64,000 bases of DNA from Sodaliphilus pleomorphus (GTDB taxonomy: Bacteria > Bacteroidota > Bacteroidia > Bacteroidales > Muribaculaceae): assembly GCF_009676955.1 (NCBI RefSeq), contig NZ_CP045696.1, positions 1,991,001 through 2,055,000 of the forward strand, in the 5' to 3' direction. Made by a program: the position numbers and the translations under genes. Each line of letters begins with the position of its first letter. Within the stretch, counting starts at the first letter, position 1. The notes under the pieces are model-generated. The model worked only from the letters and a program-made list of their open reading frames with translations, was not told the DNA's origin and ran no database searches. This document shows, piece by piece, positions 57,842 to 64,000 of the stretch.

Positions 57842-58756
57842 ATGGAAATATCAATCGTAATACCAGTTTACAACAAGGCTGCCTACCTGGAGCGCTGCCT
57901 GGCGAGCATATTCCGGCAAGACTACGACGACTACGAGATCGTGGCCGTCGACGACGGCAGCACCGACGGCAGCGCCGCCCTGTGCGACAGCCTGGCCGCC
58001 GGCAACCCGCACCTCAGGGTGGTGCACCAGCCCAATGCCGGTGTGACCGCTGCCCGCCGCCGCGGCGTGGAGACGGCCCGGGGGCGGTACATCGTCTTTG
58101 TCGATCCCGACGACGAGCTCCTGCCCGGCGCCCTTGCTGCACAGCACCAGGCCATCGAGCGCACCGGGGCCGATGAGGTGATAGCCCCCTACTGCACCCA
58201 GCACGGACGCCTGCGTGACTCGGGCTGGCGCGGCTGGGTCGACACCGATGTGCTCATCGCCGACTTGCTGAAGACACACAACAGCTTTGCCGTGCTGTGG
58301 AGCGTCATCTTCAAGCGGCAACTGCTCGAGGACTGCCTGGGGGCACCGCGTGTCATCGTCGAGCGTGAAGACATCTTGATGCAGTTCAAGTGTCTGATGA
58401 AGAAGCCCAAGGTGTACTTTGCCCACCGGCCGGCCTACTGCTACCACGAGGGCTTGCCCAACGACCGTGTCGAGGATCTGGCCATGGTCAAGGCCTACGA
58501 CCAGGAGCTCAAGGCCACCCTGTCGCCGCAGTGGGAGCGATGGAAAAGCGCCTATGTGGGACACCAGATCAAGGTGTACGAGAAGTTTGTCGACAAGCGC
58601 CAGTTTCACGTGTTGCGCGACTACTACAAGCCCCTGCGCCGGCAGTTGAGCAGCGACATCCCGCTTCAGGACCGCATCGTCATCATGTTGCCACCGCTTG
58701 TGGCCTACCCGCTGGTGCACTGCTACAAGCAGTTGCGGCGGCTATTGCTGCGATGA
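57842..58756 (+). CDS. Family 2 glycosyltransferase
   Basis: 304 residues. GT-A fold with ISIVIPVYNKAAYLERCL, IVAVDDGSTDGSAALCD, the VFVDPDDELLPG DXD motif and an ED motif in VIVEREDILMQFKCL. No membrane helix, so it is cytosolic or peripheral. It follows the flippase by about 160 bp and should add one sugar to the glycan made by this locus. Donor and acceptor unknown. Confidence 0.9.
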   Translation: MEISIVIPVYNKAAYLERCLASIFRQDYDDYEIVAVDDGSTDGSAALCDSLAAGNPHLRVVHQPNAGVTAARRRGVETARGRYIVFVDPDDELLPGALAAQHQAIERTGADEVIAPYCTQHGRLRDSGWRGWVDTDVLIADLLKTHNSFAVLWSVIFKRQLLEDCLGAPRVIVEREDILMQFKCLMKKPKVYFAHRPAYCYHEGLPNDRVEDLAMVKAYDQELKATLSPQWERWKSAYVGHQIKVYEKFVDKRQFHVLRDYYKPLRRQLSSDIPLQDRIVIMLPPLVAYPLVHCYKQLRRLLLR

Positions 58757-58839
58757 TCACAATTTTTGCCCCCACGCCGCGTTTTCAACGATAGAAGAAA
58801 CACAACAACATCAATACAACAAGAAAAACGTATCATGCA

Positions 58840-59724
58840 ATGAAGAAGCTGATGAAACTCATGGTTGCGCTTGTCATTGTGACGGCAAGTGCAACCGCCC
58901 TGCAGGCCGAGGTGGTCGACAACGCCTACTTCACCGTCACCACGCCCGACGACAGCTGGCTGGCCGGCAACGACGGCGGTGCCTTGCAGTCGATAGGGGC
59001 GCGGGCCATCCTGTATCGCAACGACGCGCAGCATCGCGTGATGGAGCTGGCACGCATCGATTGCATCGACGGCGCCTTTGAGCCGCGAGAGTACCTCAAG
59101 GAGCTCATTGTGAGCCGCCAGGACGCCTTCTCGCGCGGCGTGAAGCAATTTGGCGCGATAGCCGATACCACTTTTCTCGGCTACAAGGCCCAGTGTGTGC
59201 ACTTCGAGAAATTCCAGAACCAGGGCACCTATGCCTGCACGGCCATTGCCTTCAATGCTGGCTTCACGACTTTTCTCATCTTGCAAGGCTACCGCGCCGA
59301 CCAGGCCAACGTGGTGGGCTGGATACTGTCGAACGCATTGAAAATAAAGGTCAACGCTACGCCGCTGGCCACCGTGGCCCAGTATGTTGCCGCTGCCAGC
59401 GCCGTGCTGGCCAGGCACCGGCTGCCCATCTACAACAACGAGTATCTCGACCACGTGGGCCTGTCGAGCGACTCGACCACAGTCGAGATGGAGGTGGTGA
59501 TACCCTACACGCGTGCCGATGCCATCGTGGTGCCCACCTTTGTACAGGCCATGCGCGACCACGTGATGAAGACCTTCAGGCAGCAAGCTGCGCTCAACTT
59601 GCTGTATGCCGCCATCGTGCGCGAGCGCAAGGCCCTGCGCTACACCTATGTCGACAACGACATGCACGACATAGGCACCCTGCTCATCACGCCGCCCGAA
59701 TATGAAATACTGCTCAAGCCATGA
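58840..59724 (+). CDS. Secreted protein of unknown function
   Basis: 294 residues with a signal peptide (MKKLMKLMVALVIVTASATA, cleaved near LQAE). The mature part is alpha/beta; YFTVTTPDDSWLAGNDGGAL and the strand pattern suggest a compact PsbP-like fold, but this is weak. Its stop overlaps the GH20 start by 4 bp (ATGA), so the two are co-translated and it may assist the hexosaminidase. Confidence 0.7.
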   Translation: MKKLMKLMVALVIVTASATALQAEVVDNAYFTVTTPDDSWLAGNDGGALQSIGARAILYRNDAQHRVMELARIDCIDGAFEPREYLKELIVSRQDAFSRGVKQFGAIADTTFLGYKAQCVHFEKFQNQGTYACTAIAFNAGFTTFLILQGYRADQANVVGWILSNALKIKVNATPLATVAQYVAAASAVLARHRLPIYNNEYLDHVGLSSDSTTVEMEVVIPYTRADAIVVPTFVQAMRDHVMKTFRQQAALNLLYAAIVRERKALRYTYVDNDMHDIGTLLITPPEYEILLKP

Positions 59725-61964
59725 CCATGCGACTGCCTGCCCTGATCCTGGCCGCTGTGCTGTGCCTCGTCGTGCACGCGCATGAGGCTGCCACAATCGT
59801 GCCCACGCCCGTGCAACTCATCGAGGGCACTGGCACCTGCAAGCTCGACACCGTGACTGTCGACTGCCGCGACGCAGCCTTGCTGCCAGCGGCGCAGTAC
59901 CTGGCTCAGAGCCTTGCCGGGCGAGCGACGGTGGCCGCCACAGGTGGCCGCGCCACGCCGGTAAAACTCGCTCTCGACACCACGCTCGAGGCCAGCCAGT
60001 ACCGTCTCGACATCGCGCCAGGCCACATCGACATCACCGGCGGCGACTACAGCGGCGTGGCCTGCGGCATTGCCACACTGCGGCAGCTGCTGCCCGCAGC
60101 CTCGGGCAGCATCGAGGTGCCCTGCCTGCGTATCACCGACAAGCCGCGCTACGGCTGGCGTGGCCTGCTGCTCGACAGCTCGCGCCACTTTTGGAGCGTC
60201 GACGAGGTGAAGCGCCTGCTCGACCTCATGGCCTGCTACAAGCTCAACCGCCTGCACTGGCACCTGGTCGACGACGAGGGCTGGCGCATCGAGATCAAGC
60301 GCTATCCACAGCTCACCGGGCAGGGGGCTTTCCGACCTTTCGACAGTCACGACCTGGGCTGCGAGGAGCGTGCAGCCCGCGAGCACAATGCCGACTTGCG
60401 CGTCGACCGCGCCAAGATGAAGGTCGACGAGCACGGCGACTCGGTCTACGGCGGCTACTACACCCAGCGACAGCTGCGCGACGTGGTGGCCTATGCCCGC
60501 GAGCGCGGCATCGAGATCATGCCCGAGGTCGACTTTCCTGGCCACAGCCGCATGGCCACCACCGTGTTGCCCTGGCTCTCGTGCCAGGGCGAGCCGTCGA
60601 GCACGCTGTGTGTGGGCAGCGACGCGACGCTGCAATTCTGCAAGAACGTGTACGACGAGGTGATCGACATCTTTCCCTTTGCCTATGTGCACATGGGCGG
60701 CGACGAGGTCGACAAGCGCAACTGGCAGTCGTGCCCGCGGTGCCGGCAGCGCATGAGGCAGTGCGGCATCGCCAGCATCGAGGGTCTGCAAGGCTGGTTT
60801 GTGCGCCAGCTCGAAGCCTACTTCAACGCCAAGGACCGGCACCTCGTGGGCTGGGACGAGATTGCCGACGACGGGCTGGGCACTGGCAGCGTGGTGCAGT
60901 GGTGGCGCGGCTGGAACAAGGGTGTGGTCGAGCGCGCCACGGTCCAGGGCAAGCAAGTGATATGCTCGCCCACCACGTGCCTCTACTTCGACTACGGTCA
61001 GGACGACGGCACCATCGACGAGATACTGCGCTACGATCCCCGCTCGACCGCTGGCCTGAGTGCAGGACAGCAACAGCTCATACTGGGCATGCAGGGCAAC
61101 ACGTGGTGCGAGTGGATAGCCACCGAGGCCCGACTGCAATACCAGGTGATGCCGCGCATGATTGCCCTGGCCGAGCGCGTCTGGACCAGCGACACCTGCC
61201 GCGAGCGTGTGGTGGCCCGCTTCCACGAGAAATTGCCGGCACAGCTCGAGCGCCTCGACGCCTTGCACGTGCGCTACAAGCTGCCCGACATCACCGGCGT
61301 GAGCGAGCACACACTCTACAACGGCCACGGCGTGCTGTGGCCCGCGATTGCCTACGGCAAGGCCACCCTGCGCTACACCACCGATGGCACTGTGCCTACC
61401 TGCCAGTCGCCAGCCATCACCGGCCCCGTCGAGGTCACCCGCGACACGCACTTCACTATAGCTTCGTTCAGACCCGACGGCAGCCGCAGCGACATGGTTA
61501 CCGCCACCTATGCCCAGGCCCGCTACATGCCAGCGCTCGACGTGTCCCCCAAGACCGACGGCCTGCTGGTAGAGTGGCACCGCAACACTGGCGGCGACCA
61601 TTGCAGCGACATCGCCCGGGGCGCGCTCATCGCCCGGCTCGTGAGCCCGGCCGTGCAGCTGCCGCCAGCTATCGACCACGACTACAGCGTGATCTTCAAG
61701 GGTTACCTCTATGCCCCGGCCGACGGCATCTATGAGTTCGTCCTGGGCAGCGACGATGGCAGTCAGTGGCTCATCGACGGCACGTTGCTCATCGACAACG
61801 ACGGCCCCCACAGCACTGTCGTGAGGCGTAACCAGGCTGCCTTGCGCCAGGGCTGGCATGCCACCGAGGTGCACTACTTCGACTACAACGACAACGGCGG
61901 CACGCTGCACGCCACTGTGAGGTGTGTCGACAACCCCGCCCTGCAGGTAACCTACAAGCACTAA
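59721..61964 (+). CDS. Beta-N-acetylhexosaminidase, GH20, with C-terminal PA14-like domain
   Basis: 747 residues. Signal peptide, GH20b-type N-terminal domain (about 25-140), catalytic barrel (about 145-490) with GWRGLLLDSSRHFWSVDEVK, LHWHLVDDEGWRIEIK and the catalytic pair D328-E329 in HMGGDEV. A chitobiase-C-like segment (about 530-590) and a PA14-like carbohydrate-binding domain (about 610-745; YLYAPADGIYEFVLGSDDGS) follow. Releases terminal GlcNAc or GalNAc from glycans, and together with the fucosidase at 34-35 kb points to host-mucin or N-glycan foraging. Confidence 0.92.
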   Translation: MTMRLPALILAAVLCLVVHAHEAATIVPTPVQLIEGTGTCKLDTVTVDCRDAALLPAAQYLAQSLAGRATVAATGGRATPVKLALDTTLEASQYRLDIAPGHIDITGGDYSGVACGIATLRQLLPAASGSIEVPCLRITDKPRYGWRGLLLDSSRHFWSVDEVKRLLDLMACYKLNRLHWHLVDDEGWRIEIKRYPQLTGQGAFRPFDSHDLGCEERAAREHNADLRVDRAKMKVDEHGDSVYGGYYTQRQLRDVVAYARERGIEIMPEVDFPGHSRMATTVLPWLSCQGEPSSTLCVGSDATLQFCKNVYDEVIDIFPFAYVHMGGDEVDKRNWQSCPRCRQRMRQCGIASIEGLQGWFVRQLEAYFNAKDRHLVGWDEIADDGLGTGSVVQWWRGWNKGVVERATVQGKQVICSPTTCLYFDYGQDDGTIDEILRYDPRSTAGLSAGQQQLILGMQGNTWCEWIATEARLQYQVMPRMIALAERVWTSDTCRERVVARFHEKLPAQLERLDALHVRYKLPDITGVSEHTLYNGHGVLWPAIAYGKATLRYTTDGTVPTCQSPAITGPVEVTRDTHFTIASFRPDGSRSDMVTATYAQARYMPALDVSPKTDGLLVEWHRNTGGDHCSDIARGALIARLVSPAVQLPPAIDHDYSVIFKGYLYAPADGIYEFVLGSDDGSQWLIDGTLLIDNDGPHSTVVRRNQAALRQGWHATEVHYFDYNDNGGTLHATVRCVDNPALQVTYKH

Positions 61965-61984
61965 GAAAAAATTAGGTAAAAAAC

Positions 61985-62015
61985 TTGCGCAATTGCAAAA
62001 ATAGCAATACCTTTG
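61985..62015 (+). promoter_or_regulatory. Promoter of tRNA-Lys
   Basis: TTG at 61985-61987, 20 bp, then TACCTTTG at 62008-62015, 15 bp before the tRNA 5' end. Confidence 0.65.
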
Positions 62016-62030
62016 CATCGCTTTTACGGA

Positions 62031-62103
62031 GAATCGCTAGCTCAGCTGGTAGAGCACAACACTTTTAATGTTGGGGTCATGGGTTCGAGCCCCATGCGGT
62101 TCA
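62031..62103 (+). tRNA. tRNA-Lys (anticodon TTT)
   Basis: Acceptor GAATCGC pairs with GCGGTTC (one G-U). Anticodon stem CAACA/TGTTG holds CTTTTAA with anticodon TTT. T-arm is ATGGGTTCGAGCCCCAT, discriminator A. CCA is not encoded. Confidence 0.95.
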
Positions 62104-62119
62104 CAACTACACAAATTGG

Positions 62120-62160
62120 CGCAATGTATTGGTCTTCACAGTACATTGCGTTTTTCTTTT
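62120..62160 (+). terminator. Terminator of tRNA-Lys
   Basis: Perfect 9-bp stem CGCAATGTA/TACATTGCG, 13-nt loop, then TTTTTCTTTT. Confidence 0.85.
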
Positions 62161-62225
62161 ATGATTCCCTAAATATCTATTTCTTACCCCTTACCGGGGC
62201 TTGGCGGCGGTGGGTCGCCCCCGTG

Positions 62226-62996
62226 CTACACGTCGACAGTGGCTGCTCTGGTGTAGCCGGTCACCGGGCCGTGACTGCTGTAGGCCAGCTGGTTGCAGTG
62301 CATGGTAGTGCCGCCCACGCGTGTGCCCTCGCCGGCGTTGTAGTGGGTGTGCCCATATATCCAGTGGTCGATGTGGTGCTGCTCGATGTAGCGGGTCATG
62401 TCGACAACAAAGGCATCGCTCAGGCCGTTGGGCTTGTAGCGCGGGTCCTCGAGCAGCATGGGGCAGTGGTGGGTCACCACCACCTTGCAGCGGGCGGTAG
62501 AGCGGCGCAGTGCCTCGTCGAGCCAGCGGGTGCAGTGCTCGTGCAGCAGGCTGTAGTCGCCTGCCTCGAGCAGGCGGCCGCCGCAGTCGATGTGCCGGCA
62601 GTCGCTCATGCCCTCTTGCACCAGTGCGGCGTTTTGGGGTGCTATTCTGGTCCACATGGTGGTGAGCAGCACCTCGACATCGCCCAGCATCACGCTGCAG
62701 TTGTTGCAGTAGTGCACGTTGGGTCGCAGAGCCAGGTCGTAGTCGCCCTGGAGGGTCGACAGCACGTCGCAGCCGCCGTAGTACTCATGGTTGCCGGGCA
62801 CGATGAGCGTGAGGCGGTAGTTGCGGCTGCACCAGTCGATAAAGGGAGGCACCTGGGCGCTCTCGCCGGCCGGCAGGTGCATGATGTCGCCTGCCAGCAG
62901 CAGCACCTCGCCCGCCACGGCGGGCATGTGGCCGGCGAACCACTGCGAGAGGGGGCGGTTCTCCAGGTGGAGGTCGCTGGCATATTGCAGCTTCAT
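62226..62996 (-). CDS. Cytosolic calcineurin-like metallophosphoesterase
   Basis: 256 residues, no signal peptide. The metal motifs are complete: YASDLHLEN (D-x-H), LLAGDIMHL (GD), VPGNHEYYGG (GNHE), VVTHHCPML and YGHTHYN (GHxH). A compact phosphoesterase of unknown substrate, unlike the secreted paralogues at 30-34 kb. Its start overlaps the stop of the aspartate aminotransferase gene by one base (TGATG), so it is translationally coupled. Confidence 0.87.
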   Translation of the reverse strand: MKLQYASDLHLENRPLSQWFAGHMPAVAGEVLLLAGDIMHLPAGESAQVPPFIDWCSRNYRLTLIVPGNHEYYGGCDVLSTLQGDYDLALRPNVHYCNNCSVMLGDVEVLLTTMWTRIAPQNAALVQEGMSDCRHIDCGGRLLEAGDYSLLHEHCTRWLDEALRRSTARCKVVVTHHCPMLLEDPRYKPNGLSDAFVVDMTRYIEQHHIDHWIYGHTHYNAGEGTRVGGTTMHCNQLAYSSHGPVTGYTRAATVDV

Positions 62997-64000
62997 CACT
63001 GCAGGCGGCTCAAGGCAGTTGCAATTCTCGACACGGCACCCACGATATCCTTGTCGTCGGTGGCATAGCTCAGGCGCAGGTGGCCCGGGCAGGCAAAGGC
63101 ATCGCCACTCACAGTGGCCACGTGGGCCTCGTTGAGCAGGTAAAGGGCCAGGTCGGTGGCGTCGTTGATCACAGTATCTCCGCATTTCTTGCCCAGGAAG
63201 GCTTTCACGCTGGGAAACACGTAGAAGGCACCGTCGGGCACATTCACCTCGATGCCTGGAATGCCGCGCAGCAGACTCACAATGAGGTTGCGGCGGCGCT
63301 CAAAGGCTGCACGCATGGTCTCGACACACTCTTGCGAGCCCCTGTAGGCCGCCTCGGCAGCCTTTTGGGCTATCGACGAGGCGCCGCTGGTGTACTGGCC
63401 CTGGAGCTTGGTCACAGCCTTGGCCAGCCACAACGGGGCGGCCACATAGCCTATGCGCCAGCCCGTCATGGCATAGGCCTTCGACACGCCGTTGACGATG
63501 GCTACCCGGCCGGCCACCTGGGGAAATTGGGCAATCGACTCGTGGCCGCCCACATAGTTGATGTGCTCATATATCTCGTCGGCAAGCACCAGCACCTGGG
63601 GGTGAGCTCCCAGCACCTGGGCCAGCGCCTGCAATTCGCCCTTGCTGTAGACGGCGCCTGTGGGGTTGGAGGGCGAGCACAGTATGAGCAGCTTGGTCTT
63701 GGGCGTGATGGCGGCCTCGAGCTGCCGGGGCGTCATCTTGAAGCCTTGCTCCATCGAGCAGGGTACCTCTACGCAGGTGCCGCCGGCCAGTATCACCATC
63801 TGCATGTAGCTCACCCAGGCCGGCGTGGGTATCACCACCTCGTCGCCAGGGTTGATCATGCTCATCACCACATTGCACAACTCGTGCTTGGCACCGTTGC
63901 CCACCACGATTTGCTCGGGGGCGTAGTGCACGCCGTTTTCGTGTTGCAACTTGTCGCTTATGGCCTGGCGCAGCGACAGGTAGCCGCCCACGGGCGTGTA
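62996..64000 (-). CDS. Aspartate aminotransferase (class I), 5' end outside window
   Basis: The frame is open to the window edge, so about 334 C-terminal residues are visible and perhaps the first 50-60 are missing. Fold-type I aminotransferase motifs: VVGNGAKHELCNVVMSM (PLP phosphate), SPSNPTGAVY, LADEIYEHINY and NGVSKAYAMTGWRIGY with the PLP lysine; GHLRLSYA carries the substrate-binding arginine. The residue pattern fits the AspAT Ib group. The apparent start at 63991 is an internal GTG. Confidence 0.9.
   Translation of the reverse strand, partial: YTPVGGYLSLRQAISDKLQHENGVHYAPEQIVVGNGAKHELCNVVMSMINPGDEVVIPTPAWVSYMQMVILAGGTCVEVPCSMEQGFKMTPRQLEAAITPKTKLLILCSPSNPTGAVYSKGELQALAQVLGAHPQVLVLADEIYEHINYVGGHESIAQFPQVAGRVAIVNGVSKAYAMTGWRIGYVAAPLWLAKAVTKLQGQYTSGASSIAQKAAEAAYRGSQECVETMRAAFERRRNLIVSLLRGIPGIEVNVPDGAFYVFPSVKAFLGKKCGDTVINDATDLALYLLNEAHVATVSGDAFACPGHLRLSYATDDKDIVGAVSRIATALSRLQ

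Overview
The window looks like a chromosome segment of a GC-rich member of the Bacteroidales, possibly Muribaculaceae-like; the family level is a guess. Evidence: many genes are preceded by the Bacteroidota -7 promoter element TAnnTTTG (20 copies annotated), and the gene content is typical of the group: a KorAB 2-oxoacid:ferredoxin oxidoreductase, LicD proteins, a BspA-type leucine-rich repeat protein, calcineurin-like phosphoesterases with MetallophosN/C-type flanks, GH29 and GH20 glycosidases, many lipoproteins, and relics of TonB-receptor and ORF6N genes. Two tRNAs (Asp, Lys) are present.

Layout. 1-4 kb: the end of coaBC, a type II pantothenate kinase, a MATE exporter, a Sel1-repeat protein and tRNA-Asp. 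4.1-13.3 kb: the most unusual block, seven co-directional genes encoding a VWA-like lipoprotein, a four-helix membrane protein, a tubulin/FtsZ-like GTPase, a 1149-residue protein ending in an Hsp70/actin-fold ATPase, a membrane coiled-coil protein and two zinc-ribbon tail-anchored proteins, the last with an FtsK-gamma-like winged helix. It abuts a convergent xerD and rluA. 15.4-23.4 kb: korAB, a CDF metal transporter, an ABC/FtsX transporter pair, a DUF4491-like protein, adk and hpt. 23.5-29.9 kb: the NAD(P)HX repair enzyme, a lipoprotein with a broken TonB-receptor remnant, an NlpC/P60 hydrolase with a structured leader, and a UvrD-family helicase. 29.9-38.4 kb: two paralogous secreted phosphoesterases (one with a dockerin-like tail), an alpha-L-fucosidase, a fused ABC ATPase/DUF4435-TOPRIM protein, nicotinamidase and PspC. 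38.6-50.8 kb: lipoproteins, a BspA-like protein, an outer-membrane barrel, an ORF6N pseudogene, a GH18-NodB-GT2 trimodular exopolysaccharide protein with two companions, and menA. 51.4-58.8 kb: a surface-glycan locus with a nucleotidyltransferase/PLP-enzyme fusion interrupted by an amber codon, an ornithine-cyclodeaminase-like enzyme, two LicD transferases, a flippase and a glycosyltransferase. 58.8-64 kb: a secreted protein, GH20 hexosaminidase, tRNA-Lys, a phosphoesterase and the end of an aspartate aminotransferase gene.

How they fit. The 4-13 kb block is best read as one multicomponent, membrane-associated NTPase system. It is related by content to the FtsZ-like/VWA membrane-remodelling systems predicted from genome context in the literature, but here it has an actin/Hsp70-fold partner and an FtsK-gamma-like protein next to XerD. 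The 51-59 kb locus has the parts needed to make a nucleotide-activated small group, transfer it with LicD to a glycan, and flip and extend that glycan. All functions are inferred by reading motifs by eye; no searches were run.
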